A DNA stretch of 64,000 nucleotides from XN24 sp047921455 (GTDB taxonomy: Bacteria; Pseudomonadota; Gammaproteobacteria; Steroidobacterales; XN24). The first letter of the stretch is position 1. Each line of letters opens with the position of its first letter. The translations under genes and the position numbers were made by a program. Of the stretch, positions 52,949 to 61,758 are shown piece by piece. Location: assembly GCA_047921455.1 (NCBI GenBank), contig JBLRWC010000003.1, forward strand, positions 42,342 to 106,341, read 5' to 3'. Under the pieces are notes generated by a model. The model made no database searches. It was not told where the DNA came from and saw only the letters and a list, made by a program, of their open reading frames with translations.

Positions 52949-53652
52949 AGCAGCGCAAAGCTGGCAATGACCGTGGCGGTCACCCGTATCAAGCCGGGCT
53001 GGTAAGTTTCCGCGCCCGCCATGGCGTCTGCCTCGACCGCCATGGCCCGCAGCATGGGACGGGGCTGGCTACCGCCATGGCCAGCTTCGAGCCGCAACGG
53101 TGCTCCGACCTTGACACCGAGCGCATCCGCCATGGCCGTCGCACGGGCGCGCGCATTGCGCGCCGCCATGGCCAGCGCTTCGGCTTCAAGCTCGGCGCGC
53201 CGCGAAGTATCGAATGCCGGCGCCGAAGCTTCTGTCACGCCCAGGCCGAGCGCCTGCTCGGTCAATGCACCGAGCCGGCCGAGCTCCGCCAGCCGCAGGC
53301 TGACCTGGCGGCTGACCACATAGCCCAGCAAACGCCGCTCGCGGGTCTCCGGATGCCAGTCGAATTCCGGCCTGACGCTGAGCGCGGCTGTACTGATGTG
53401 TTCATCATCCAGGCCGGTATCCCGCGCCAGGGCGATCAGTTTCGCGACCCCGCGAGCCACTTCGTCCCGGGCTTCCGCAACGGTCGCTTGCCGCGCGCTG
53501 ATACCGAAACTTAGCCAGGCGAAATCAGGCGCGGTCTCGACCATGCCTTCGCCTGACGCGGTGATCATGGCGGGATCGTCAGCGTGTGCGGGTGCGGCCG
53601 CGGTGGCCAGCGCCAACGCCGCGGCCAGGACGAAAATTCTTGCGTGCAGCAT
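52939..53652 (-). CDS. SIMPL domain-containing periplasmic protein
   Basis: A 237-residue exported protein of the SIMPL (DUF541) family, whose members have been linked to oxidative-stress protection and oligomeric periplasmic assemblies; the biochemical role is unclear. A signal peptide (MLHARIFVLAAALALATAAAPAHA) precedes ITASGEGMVETAPDFAWLSFGI, the family signature, then a long helical middle and the GVKVGAPLRLEAGHGG segment. ATG 53652 has GGAGG six bases upstream; the ATG four codons earlier overlaps that site. The 3' end runs into an 8-bp repeat array. Confidence 0.9.
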   Translation of the reverse strand: MLHARIFVLAAALALATAAAPAHADDPAMITASGEGMVETAPDFAWLSFGISARQATVAEARDEVARGVAKLIALARDTGLDDEHISTAALSVRPEFDWHPETRERRLLGYVVSRQVSLRLAELGRLGALTEQALGLGVTEASAPAFDTSRRAELEAEALAMAARNARARATAMADALGVKVGAPLRLEAGHGGSQPRPMLRAMAVEADAMAGAETYQPGLIRVTATVIASFALLAP

Positions 53653-53809
53653 CGGGGCCTCCATGAGGTGGGGACGAGGGGCCGGTGACCAGCCACCTTC
53701 CCCGGCCGCCCCGGGGGTTCGCGCGCCGGCCGAATTGGCTTTTTCAGTGGCCCCTGATTAACATACCGCGCACTTTCCCGCTAGTGTGAAATCCGGAGGA
53801 TGCCCGCCG

Positions 53810-54121
53810 ATGCAACTGCGCGCCGTACTGATCGGACTTGCCTTGTCTGGCTTGCTGGCTTCGCCGGCGGCGGTCGCGGATGCGCGCCCGGTAGCCGTCG
53901 AGACCTGCATGGGATGCCATGGTATTACCGGCGTCAAGAACGCTTATCCTGGGTACCATGTGCCGAAGCTCGGTGGACAGCACGCCGAGTACATCGCGGC
54001 TGCGCTGCGCGCCTATGCCAACGGCGAGCGGCCGCATTCAACCATGCATGCCAACGCGGCGACCCTGACGGAAGAGCAGGTGACGATCATCGCGCAGTGG
54101 TTCCAGGAGCAGGGACGATGA
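53810..54121 (+). CDS. Small c-type cytochrome, copy 1
   Basis: A 103-residue periplasmic class I cytochrome c. The signal peptide spans residues 1-24, the single heme site is Cys33-Met-Gly-Cys36-His37, and HSTMHANAATLTEEQ supplies a likely axial Met. The pattern KLGGQHAEYIAAALRAYANGER resembles one half of a diheme cytochrome c4. ATG 53810 has GGAGGA 9 bases upstream. The stop overlaps the start of the second cytochrome gene (ATGA). It begins the long plus-strand run that contains the TTT transporter. Confidence 0.9.
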   Translation: MQLRAVLIGLALSGLLASPAAVADARPVAVETCMGCHGITGVKNAYPGYHVPKLGGQHAEYIAAALRAYANGERPHSTMHANAATLTEEQVTIIAQWFQEQGR

Positions 54122-54453
54122 GCATGCTGCATCGCAAGTACCCGCTGGCGTTCGTGGCGGTGGCCATGCTGGCGGCCGGCGCCGTCCAGGCCGGCAACCC
54201 GGAACTCGGTCGCGCCAAGTCCGCAGCCTGTGTGGCCTGCCATGGTGACGACGGACTCGGTACAGCGCCGAATTTCCCGGTGCTGGCCGGCCAGTATGCG
54301 GACTACCTTGCGTTGGCCCTCAAGCAGTACCGCAGCGGTGAACGGGACAATGCGCTGATGGCGCCCTGGGCGGCGAACCTGTCGGATGCGGATATCGCCG
54401 ACCTGGCGGCCTATTATGCTGCGATGCGCGGCCTGGTTGTGCCCAAGCGCTAG
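54118..54453 (+). CDS. Small c-type cytochrome, copy 2
   Basis: A 111-residue class I cytochrome c with a signal peptide and heme site Cys38-Val-Ala-Cys41-His42. NALMAPWAANLSDADIADLAAYYAAM carries the axial Met region and final helix. With the previous gene it looks like a cytochrome c4-type pair split into two proteins (PVLAGQYADYLALALKQYRSGERDN parallels the first). The electron donor and acceptor are unknown. The TctC-TctB gene starts 4 bases after its stop. Confidence 0.9.
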   Translation: MSMLHRKYPLAFVAVAMLAAGAVQAGNPELGRAKSAACVACHGDDGLGTAPNFPVLAGQYADYLALALKQYRSGERDNALMAPWAANLSDADIADLAAYYAAMRGLVVPKR

Positions 54454-54457
54454 CCAT

Positions 54458-56062
54458 GTGACCGGTTTGCAAGGGATACGCCGCGGCCTGTGCATCCTGC
54501 TGATGCTCGCGGCATCCCTGTGGACTGCCGGGACCGTACTGGCCGGACCGGACATCCCGGAGCAGCCGCTACCTGAAGTCGGCGACTTTCCGAACCAGCC
54601 GATCCGCCTCATCGTCTACACCAGTCCCGGCGGCCTTATCGATCTCACTGCACGGCGTTTTGCAGAGATCGCGCGCCGCCATGCCCCGCAACAACCGTTC
54701 GTGGTCATCAACCGGCCGGGGGGCGGCGGGATCGTCGCTTTCGAGGAAGCGCTCCAGCAGCCGGCTGACGGCTACACCATGCTGGCGGTCACGCGCTCAA
54801 ACATTTCCAAGATGATCGCCACCGGGCGCGACGACCTGATCGATCGCATCGACTGGCATTCCTACGTCATGGACAACCCCCATGTCGTCATCACGAATGC
54901 GGCCCGGGGCGCCGCCGACTGGCAGGATGTCTACAAGGCAGCCCTGGCGGCGGGCGATCGCCAGCTCTGGCTGGGTGCGGACATCGGCGGCGTGAAACAC
55001 GTGTCGGGCGTGAAAATGGCGCGCCAGGCCGGTATCGATATGCGCTGGATACCGTACAGCAGCGGCGGCCAGGCGATTGCGGCGTTGATGGGCAACCTGG
55101 GCACGGTGTATCTCGGCAATCCGCGTGACGCCCTGCTGTCGGATGACTTGCGGGTGGTAGCGGTGGCGGCGGAGCAGCGGCTCGAGGCCTTTCCTGAGGC
55201 GCCGACGTTCACCGAGCTGGGGATCCCCGGGCTCGAGAACGAGCATATCTGGCGGGGATTTGCTTTTCGCAAGGGCGTTCCGGAAGACCGCCGTGCGTGG
55301 TTCGAAGCGCTGATCCGCAAGGTCAGCGCCGATCCGGCGTGGATCGCGGCCTGGGCCAACGAAGGCGTCGAGCTCGAGTATCGGGATACCGACGTCTTTA
55401 CGCGCATGGTCCAGGCCGATGCGGAGGAGTTTTCCTTCTACCTGCGGGAAATCGGCTTGCTGCGCGAGCCGGGCACCCGCGACAGCCTGCTGGCGGGCCT
55501 GGGCGAAAGACCGGCGCTGCAGTATCTGAAGGCCGTCCTGATCCTGGTGAACATCGTGCTCGCCATCGTGTTGCTGCGAACCTCGTTTCGTGAGCGCTGG
55601 GGCGAGTTGATGGTGCTGTCGATCGTATTGTCGCTGGCTATCCTCTTCTTCGTCATGTCGGCGACCCTGCCGCCACCGAGCCCGGTGGATACCGTGGGCG
55701 CCTGGGGTGTGCCGCGCCTCTGGATCACTTTGTTGCTGCCGCTGGCGCTCTACCAGGTGTTCCTGCTGTTGCGTGAGAAACCGCCAGGCAAAAAAGGCAA
55801 GGGCAAGAAGAAAAAACCGCTGCTGCTGTTCGTTTTCCTCGGTTTCATGACCAGCTACATCCTGTTGATCCCGGTGCTCGGCTACATGCTGGCCTCGCTG
55901 CTCTACATGCCGGCCGCCATGTGGTTGCTGAAATACCGGCGACCGGTGGTGATCGCCGCCCTGACCGTGGGATGGCTGGCGTTTTCGGAATTCGTGTTCC
56001 GCCAGATGCTGTACGTGGATCTGCCGGCGGGTGTGCTGTGGCGCAACCTGGCGTTCCTTTGA
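54458..56062 (+). CDS. TctC-TctB fusion of a tripartite tricarboxylate transporter
   Basis: A 534-residue protein. Residues 1-29 form a signal helix. Residues about 45-325 are a TctC/Bug-type solute-binding domain (NQPIRLIVYTSPGGLIDLTARRFAE, VVINRPGGGGIVAFEEALQQPADGYT, FTELGIPGLEN). From about 360 there are roughly five to six helices of TctB type, interrupted by a Lys-rich loop (KPPGKKGKGKKKKP). The two are usually separate genes. GTG 54458 is the only suitable start; the overlapping ATG is out of frame. tctA follows after 28 bases. The substrate is probably a di- or tricarboxylate. Confidence 0.88.
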   Translation: MTGLQGIRRGLCILLMLAASLWTAGTVLAGPDIPEQPLPEVGDFPNQPIRLIVYTSPGGLIDLTARRFAEIARRHAPQQPFVVINRPGGGGIVAFEEALQQPADGYTMLAVTRSNISKMIATGRDDLIDRIDWHSYVMDNPHVVITNAARGAADWQDVYKAALAAGDRQLWLGADIGGVKHVSGVKMARQAGIDMRWIPYSSGGQAIAALMGNLGTVYLGNPRDALLSDDLRVVAVAAEQRLEAFPEAPTFTELGIPGLENEHIWRGFAFRKGVPEDRRAWFEALIRKVSADPAWIAAWANEGVELEYRDTDVFTRMVQADAEEFSFYLREIGLLREPGTRDSLLAGLGERPALQYLKAVLILVNIVLAIVLLRTSFRERWGELMVLSIVLSLAILFFVMSATLPPPSPVDTVGAWGVPRLWITLLLPLALYQVFLLLREKPPGKKGKGKKKKPLLLFVFLGFMTSYILLIPVLGYMLASLLYMPAAMWLLKYRRPVVIAALTVGWLAFSEFVFRQMLYVDLPAGVLWRNLAFL

Positions 56063-56090
56063 AAGTCATTGACGTGCGAACCCTTTGCTG

Positions 56091-57572
56091 ATGCTTGAGC
56101 TGTTACTGAGCGGAATCGGCGACACCCTCGCCTGGGGGCCCCTGGTCGCCATCGTCGCCGGCATCGTGCTGGGCATCATGGTGGGCGCGATGCCCGGGTT
56201 GTCGCCGTCCATGGGTGTTGCGCTGCTGGTGCCGTTCACCTATGGCATGTCGCCGGTGCTTGCGCTCGTCCTGCTGGTGGCGATCTATATCGGCGCCAGC
56301 TATGGCGGTTCGATCACGGCCATTACCATCAACGCGCCCGGGACCGGCTCAGCGGTCGTTACGGCGATCGACGGCTATGAACTTACCAAGCAGGGCCGTG
56401 CCGCCACGGCGCTCGGCGTGTCGATCGTCGTCTCGACATTCGCCGGCGTGCTGGGGACATTCGTGCTGATTTTTTTCTCCGTGCCGCTGGCGGCGATCGC
56501 GGTCAATTTCCACCCGGCGGAGTATTTCGCGATCGCCGTGTTCGGCCTGGCGACCATCTCCTCGCTGGCCGGCAACAACTGGCGCAAGGCATTCCTGGCG
56601 GCGATTCTCGGCCTGCTGATCAACACCATCGGCACCGACCCGATTTCCGGCGCCGAACGCTTCACCTTCGACATCATGCCCCTGTCCGATGGCTTCATGC
56701 TGATCCCGGCATTGATCGGGTTGTTCGCCGTCAGCGAGGTCTTCACAGCCATCGAGAATCGCCAGTTCAAGGTCGTCCGGCTGGATGGCGTCGGCGCGGC
56801 CTGGCCGAAACTGCGGGATTACTGGCAGCTGAAATTTCTCGCGGTTCGCTCCTCGCTGGTGGGCACGCTGATCGGGATTTTCCCGGGTGCCGGCGCGGTG
56901 ATCGCCTCTTTCATCAGCTACGACATCGCCAAGCGGCTGAGCAAAAAACCGGCTGAATACGGTCATGGCAGCGTTGAAGGCGTGGCGGCCGCCGAGGCCG
57001 CGAACTCGGGCTCCGTCGGCGGCGCCATGGTGCCGCTGCTGACATTGGGCATCCCCGGCAGCGCCACGACCGCGGTGCTGATCGGCGCGATGATGATCCA
57101 CAAGCTGACTCCGGGTCCGCAGCTGTTCCTGTCCAACCCGGGGCTCATCTACGCTATTTTCGCCGCCATGCTGTTGGCCAACGTCGTCTTGCTGATCGTC
57201 GGGCTGGCGGGCAGCCGCTTGTGGATCAAGGTCACCATCGTGCCGAAGAAGGTGCTGTTCACCCTGATCACGATGATGGCCATCGTCGGCTCTTTCGCGG
57301 TGCGCAATTCGATGTTCGACGTGCTCTGCTGCCTGGGCTTCGGCATCCTCGGCTGGATCCTTAAACGCTACCAGTACCCCGTGGCGCCGGTGATCCTCGG
57401 CATGGTGCTGGGCTCGATCGCCGAGACCAATTTCCGGCGCGCGATCATGATGGACGGCCTCGCCGTATTCGTCACGCGCCCGTTGAGCGTCACCATGCTC
57501 GTGCTGGCGATCCTGTCTTTCATCGTACCCCTCTGGTCGGCGCGCCGCCGGCGGGGCGACACCGGCCAGTAG
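56091..57572 (+). CDS. Tripartite tricarboxylate transporter large permease TctA
   Basis: A 493-residue, roughly 12-helix permease. Family signatures: GIMVGAMPGLSPSMGVALLVPFTYGM near the N-terminus, GASYGGSITAITINAPGTGSAVVTAIDGYELTKQGRAA, its repeat EAANSGSVGGAMVPLLTLGIPGSATTAVLIGAMMIHKLTPGPQLF, and GMVLGSIAETNFRRAIM. ATG 56091 is preferred over an in-frame TTG two codons earlier. It forms a transporter with the upstream TctC-TctB fusion. Confidence 0.94.
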   Translation: MLELLLSGIGDTLAWGPLVAIVAGIVLGIMVGAMPGLSPSMGVALLVPFTYGMSPVLALVLLVAIYIGASYGGSITAITINAPGTGSAVVTAIDGYELTKQGRAATALGVSIVVSTFAGVLGTFVLIFFSVPLAAIAVNFHPAEYFAIAVFGLATISSLAGNNWRKAFLAAILGLLINTIGTDPISGAERFTFDIMPLSDGFMLIPALIGLFAVSEVFTAIENRQFKVVRLDGVGAAWPKLRDYWQLKFLAVRSSLVGTLIGIFPGAGAVIASFISYDIAKRLSKKPAEYGHGSVEGVAAAEAANSGSVGGAMVPLLTLGIPGSATTAVLIGAMMIHKLTPGPQLFLSNPGLIYAIFAAMLLANVVLLIVGLAGSRLWIKVTIVPKKVLFTLITMMAIVGSFAVRNSMFDVLCCLGFGILGWILKRYQYPVAPVILGMVLGSIAETNFRRAIMMDGLAVFVTRPLSVTMLVLAILSFIVPLWSARRRRGDTGQ

Positions 57573-57684
57573 CGCCCCGCCCCACCCGCGTCCGGCGTCG
57601 CCAGCGGGCCGGCCAGCGAGCGAATTTTGCTCATCGCGCCGCAAGGCGACACAATCGGGGGGAGCTGCCAACGGGGATAGTTAA

Positions 57685-58641
57685 TTGCACAAGCCCAGCC
57701 TGATAGATTTCGACGCCGGCATTACGGCCGTGGATACCGAGTACGTGCGACCGGGGCTCGACGCTGCCCACCTGCTGATCCACGGTGACCGGGCTGCGTT
57801 TGTGGATACCGGCACCAGCCACTCGGTCCCGCTCCTGCTGGCCGCGCTGGAGGCCAAAGGCCTCGAACCCGCGCAGGTCGACTGGGTATTCGTGACCCAC
57901 GTCCACCTGGACCATGCCGGCGGCGCGGGGATGCTGATGGAGGCCCTGCCCAATGCCACCGCGGTGCTGCACCCGCGCGGCGCCCCCCACATGATCGATC
58001 CCGGCCGTCTCATCGAGGGCTCGAAGGCGGTCTACGGCGAGGCGGCATTCAACTCGCTATACGGCGAAATCCGGCCCATCGCTGCTGAGCGCCTGCGCAC
58101 GGTCGAGGATGGCGAACGCCTGTCGCTGGCGGGGCGCGAGCTCGAGTTCATCCATACCGAGGGCCACGCCCGGCATCATTACTGCATCATCGATCCCGCG
58201 GCTGAGGCCATGTTCACGGGCGACTGCTTCGGCATTTCCTATCGCGAACTCGATACGGCTGCCGGCCCGTTCATCTTCCCGACCACGACACCCGTGCAGT
58301 TCGACCCGGAAGCGGCCCACGCGACTATCAGGCGGCTGCTGTCCTACAAGCCCCAGCGCGCCTTCCTGACCCATTTCAGCTGCGTGGCGGCGCCGGCCGC
58401 GCTGGCGCCCCAGCTGCATCGCGATCTCGATGAATACGTGAAAATCGGGCTCGCGCACCGCGATGACGATGATCCGGAAGCCAGCATTCGCGATGCCCTG
58501 CGCGACTGGACATTCGCGCGGCTGGACGAGCACGGCTTCGATCCCGATCTCGACATGCGCGACGAGGTGCTGCGCATGGACCTGGCGTTGAACGCCCAGG
58601 GAATTGCGATCTGGCTCGCCAGGAACAAGCGAAGGAGTTGA
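57685..58641 (+). CDS. Metallo-beta-lactamase-fold hydrolase
   Basis: A 318-residue soluble MBL-fold protein. Metal ligands are visible in THVHLDHAGG (His72, His74, Asp76, His77), TEGHARHHY, FTGDCFG and LTHFS. The family includes thioesterases, glyoxalases and lactonases; no subtype is certain. The apparent start is TTG 57685. It follows tctA by 112 bases, and its TGA lies 2 bases before the ATG of the next gene, so it could act on the imported compound or its CoA ester (inference). Confidence 0.85.
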   Translation: MHKPSLIDFDAGITAVDTEYVRPGLDAAHLLIHGDRAAFVDTGTSHSVPLLLAALEAKGLEPAQVDWVFVTHVHLDHAGGAGMLMEALPNATAVLHPRGAPHMIDPGRLIEGSKAVYGEAAFNSLYGEIRPIAAERLRTVEDGERLSLAGRELEFIHTEGHARHHYCIIDPAAEAMFTGDCFGISYRELDTAAGPFIFPTTTPVQFDPEAAHATIRRLLSYKPQRAFLTHFSCVAAPAALAPQLHRDLDEYVKIGLAHRDDDDPEASIRDALRDWTFARLDEHGFDPDLDMRDEVLRMDLALNAQGIAIWLARNKRRS

Positions 58642-58643
58642 AC

Positions 58644-59636
58644 ATGACGTCATTCAAGGCATTCCGGATCCACCAGGCCGGCAAGGGCGTCGATGCGCGC
58701 CTCGAGACCCTCTCGCTGGACGATCTCGCGGCCGGCGAGGTGGTCATCCGCGGTCACTATTCCAGTATCAACTACAAGGACGCCCTCGCCGCGACCGGCA
58801 AGGGCCGTATCCTGCGGCGCTTTCCGCTGGTCGGCGGCATCGATGTGGCCGGCGAGGTGGTCAGCTCGGAAGACGAGCGCTACCAGCCCGGTGACGCGGT
58901 CCTGGTGACCGGTTGCGGCCTGAGCGAAGAACACGACGGCGGCTATGCCGAGTACAGCCGGGTGCGCGGGGACTGGGTGATCCCCATCCCGGCCGGCCTC
59001 GACACCCGTTCCGCCATGCAGCTCGGGACGGCGGGATTCACAGCCGGACTGGCCATTCATCGCCTGGAGCACAACGGACTGGCGCCGGGGCAGGGGCCGG
59101 TGATCGTCACGGGCGCGACGGGCGGGGTCGGCGGCCTGGCGGTGGATATGCTGGCCGGCCGCGGCTACCAGGTGACGGCGCTGACCGGCAAGGCGGACGC
59201 AGCAGATTACCTGCGTGGACTCGGGGCGAGCGAGGTCCTGGTGCGCGGCGAGTTTGAAATGGGGTCACGTCCGCTGGAAAAGGCGTTGTGGGCCGGTGCG
59301 GTCGACAACCTGGGCGGTGAAACGCTGGCCTGGCTGACGCGCACCATGGACTGGTGGGGCTCGATCGCCAGTATCGGCCTTGCCCAGAGTCACGAACTGC
59401 ATACCACGGTGATGCCGTTCATCCTGCGGGGCGCCAGCCTGCTGGGGATCAATTCCGTCGCCACGCCACGATCATTGCGGCTGGCCGTCTGGGACCGCCT
59501 GGCTAGCGGCCTGAAGCCCGCGCATCTCGACACGATAGCGCATAGAACCGTTACTTTGAGCGAACTTCCAGACACGTTCGGGGAATATATCGATGGCGCC
59601 GTGCGCGGCAGGACGCTGGTGGACCTGCGCCATTGA
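58644..59636 (+). CDS. YhdH/AcuI-type NADPH-dependent oxidoreductase (acrylyl-CoA reductase-like)
   Basis: A 330-residue zinc-free medium-chain reductase. SSINYKDALAATGKGRILRRFPLVGGIDVAGEV, the Rossmann segment VTGATGGVGGLAVDMLAGRGYQVTALTGK and DNLGGETLAWLTRTM are typical of the YhdH/AcuI group, whose characterised members reduce acrylyl-CoA to propionyl-CoA. AAGGAG precedes ATG 58644. The methylcitrate-cycle genes directly downstream make propionyl-CoA production a coherent role here (inference). Confidence 0.85.
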   Translation: MTSFKAFRIHQAGKGVDARLETLSLDDLAAGEVVIRGHYSSINYKDALAATGKGRILRRFPLVGGIDVAGEVVSSEDERYQPGDAVLVTGCGLSEEHDGGYAEYSRVRGDWVIPIPAGLDTRSAMQLGTAGFTAGLAIHRLEHNGLAPGQGPVIVTGATGGVGGLAVDMLAGRGYQVTALTGKADAADYLRGLGASEVLVRGEFEMGSRPLEKALWAGAVDNLGGETLAWLTRTMDWWGSIASIGLAQSHELHTTVMPFILRGASLLGINSVATPRSLRLAVWDRLASGLKPAHLDTIAHRTVTLSELPDTFGEYIDGAVRGRTLVDLRH

Positions 59637-59698
59637 CAGTATAAGTAGGTTCGGCGCGCCTGCTGCTAGAATGCTGCGTTGCTCACAGGGAGTCATTC

Positions 59699-60613
59699 AT
59701 GTCTGAGAAACAGTCTGCTGGCGCTCGCTTCCGGGCCGCCCTCGAAAAAGAATGCCCGCTGCAAGTGGTCGGCACCATCAACGCCTATACCGCGTTACTC
59801 GCCCAACGCGCCGGCTACCGAGCGATTTACCTGTCGGGGGCCGGCGTCGCAAACGCCTCTTTCGGTCTGCCCGATCTCGGCATGACCAGCCTGAACGATG
59901 TCTGCGAGGATATCCGGCGCATTACCGGCGCTACCGACCTGCCCTTGCTGGTGGATGCCGATACCGGCTGGGGCGCGGCGTTCAACATCGCCCGCACCGT
60001 GCGGGAGATGATCCGCGCCGGGGCCGGCGCCTTGCATCTCGAGGACCAGGTCTCGACCAAGCGCTGCGGCCATCGGCCCGGCAAGGCGCTGGTCTCCAGC
60101 GCCGAGATGTGCGACCGGATCCGGGCAGCCGTGGACGGCCGTACCGACGCGGCCTTTGTCATCATGGCGCGGACCGACGCGCACGCCGTCGAGGGGCAGC
60201 CGCAGGCCGTCGAGCGGGCGCTCGCGTACGTCGAGGCGGGCGCTGACATGATTTTCGCCGAGGCCCTCAATACGCTGGACGAGTACCGCGAGTTCACCAC
60301 GGCGGTCGGCGTGCCGGTGCTGGCCAATATCACCGAGTTCGGCCAGACGCCGCTGTTCACCACGCAACAACTCGGCGAGGCCGGTGTGCGCCTGGCGCTG
60401 TACCCATTGTCGGCGTTCCGCGCCATGAGCGCGGCGGCGCTGAACGTCTACGAGACCCTGCGGCGGGATGGCACGCAACAGGCCGTGGTCGACACCATGC
60501 AGACCCGCAAGGAACTGTACGAGGTACTGGGGTATCACGATTACGAACGCAAGCTCGATGCGCTGTTCACGACGGACGGCACGGACACGAATAGCCAGGG
60601 AGAAAAGAAATGA
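59699..60613 (+). CDS. prpB: Methylisocitrate lyase
   Basis: Cleaves 2-methylisocitrate to pyruvate and succinate, the last step of the methylcitrate cycle. The 304 residues form an isocitrate-lyase-family TIM barrel with the catalytic KRCGH motif (121-125, Cys123), VDADTGWG metal-binding segment, and FIMARTDA-like VIMARTDAHAVEG. TNITEFG-equivalent NITEFGQTPLF is also present. The start has CAGGGAG upstream. Its stop overlaps the prpC ATG by 4 bases. Confidence 0.96.
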   Translation: MSEKQSAGARFRAALEKECPLQVVGTINAYTALLAQRAGYRAIYLSGAGVANASFGLPDLGMTSLNDVCEDIRRITGATDLPLLVDADTGWGAAFNIARTVREMIRAGAGALHLEDQVSTKRCGHRPGKALVSSAEMCDRIRAAVDGRTDAAFVIMARTDAHAVEGQPQAVERALAYVEAGADMIFAEALNTLDEYREFTTAVGVPVLANITEFGQTPLFTTQQLGEAGVRLALYPLSAFRAMSAAALNVYETLRRDGTQQAVVDTMQTRKELYEVLGYHDYERKLDALFTTDGTDTNSQGEKK

Positions 60614-61734
60614 GTACAGACAAGAAAGCCGGTGGCCTCGCGGGTGTGTCCGCGGGCGAAACAGCCATTTGCACGGTCGGCAAGGAAGGCGCCGGACTCA
60701 CCTACCGCGGCTACGATATTTATGACTTGGCCGAACACGCGCGTTTCGAGGAGGTGGCCTACCTGCTGCACTACGGACACCTGCCGACGCAGGCGGAGCT
60801 GGACGCGTTTATCCAGCGGCTGCAGGGACTCAGGGCGCTACCAGACGCGCTGAAGACTGCGCTCGAGACGATTCCCGGCGATGCGCACCCGATGGACGTG
60901 CTGCGAACCGGCTGTTCATTGCTCGGCAATCTCGAGCCGGAAGGCGATTTTTCCAGGCAGCTTGACGTGGCCGACCGACTGCTCGCCGTGTTCCCGTCGA
61001 TGCTGCTCTACTGGTGGCGATTCCATGCCGACGGCGTGCGTATCGACACCGTGACCGACGACGACAGCATTGCCGGCCATTTCCTGCACCTGCTGCACGG
61101 CAAGCCACCGTCGGAGTTCCACCGCCGCGTGCTCGATGTGTCGCTCATCTTGTATGCGGAACATGAGTTCAACGCCTCGACCTTTACCGCGCGCGTCATT
61201 GCCGCGACGCTGTCCGATTTCCACTCGGCGATCACCGGCGCGATCGGCGCGCTGCGCGGACCCCTGCACGGCGGCGCCAACGAGGCCGCGATGGAGCTGA
61301 TCGAGCGGTTCGACAGCGCGGCGGCGGCTGATCGCGGCATCCACGAGCTGCTGGCGGCCAAGGCCAAGATCATGGGCTTCGGTCATCGCGTCTATACGAC
61401 GTCCGATCCGCGCAACAAGGTCATCAAGGCCTTTGCGCAACAGCTGTCCCACGAGAGCGGCGACCAGGTCGTCTTCCCGGTTTCCGAGGCGATCGAAAAA
61501 GTCATGTGGGACGAAAAGAAGCTGTTCCCGAATGCCGATTTCTATTCGGCGAGCGCCTACCGCTTCATGGGCATCCCGACCGCGCTGTTCACGCCGATTT
61601 TCGTCTGCTCGAGGACCACCGGCTGGGCGGCGCATGTCATGGAACAGCGCGCCAACAATCGCCTCATCCGGCCGGCCGCGGAATACACCGGTCCGGGTTT
61701 GCAAAGCTGGACGCCGCGGGACCAGCGCGGTTGA
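60610..61734 (+). CDS. prpC: 2-methylcitrate synthase
   Basis: Condenses propionyl-CoA with oxaloacetate. The 374-residue citrate-synthase fold contains TYRGYDIYDLAEHARFEEVAYLL, LHGGANEAAMELIERF (catalytic His), IMGFGHRVYTTSDPRNKVIK (second His), and FYSASAYRFMGIPTALFTPIFVCSRTTGWAAHVMEQR with the catalytic Asp replaced by the usual nearby motif. KAGGLAGVSAGETAI at the start and genomic context favour PrpC over citrate synthase. Confidence 0.95.
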   Translation: MSTDKKAGGLAGVSAGETAICTVGKEGAGLTYRGYDIYDLAEHARFEEVAYLLHYGHLPTQAELDAFIQRLQGLRALPDALKTALETIPGDAHPMDVLRTGCSLLGNLEPEGDFSRQLDVADRLLAVFPSMLLYWWRFHADGVRIDTVTDDDSIAGHFLHLLHGKPPSEFHRRVLDVSLILYAEHEFNASTFTARVIAATLSDFHSAITGAIGALRGPLHGGANEAAMELIERFDSAAAADRGIHELLAAKAKIMGFGHRVYTTSDPRNKVIKAFAQQLSHESGDQVVFPVSEAIEKVMWDEKKLFPNADFYSASAYRFMGIPTALFTPIFVCSRTTGWAAHVMEQRANNRLIRPAAEYTGPGLQSWTPRDQRG

Positions 61735-61758
61735 GTCGCAACTGGTAACCGGGCCGGC

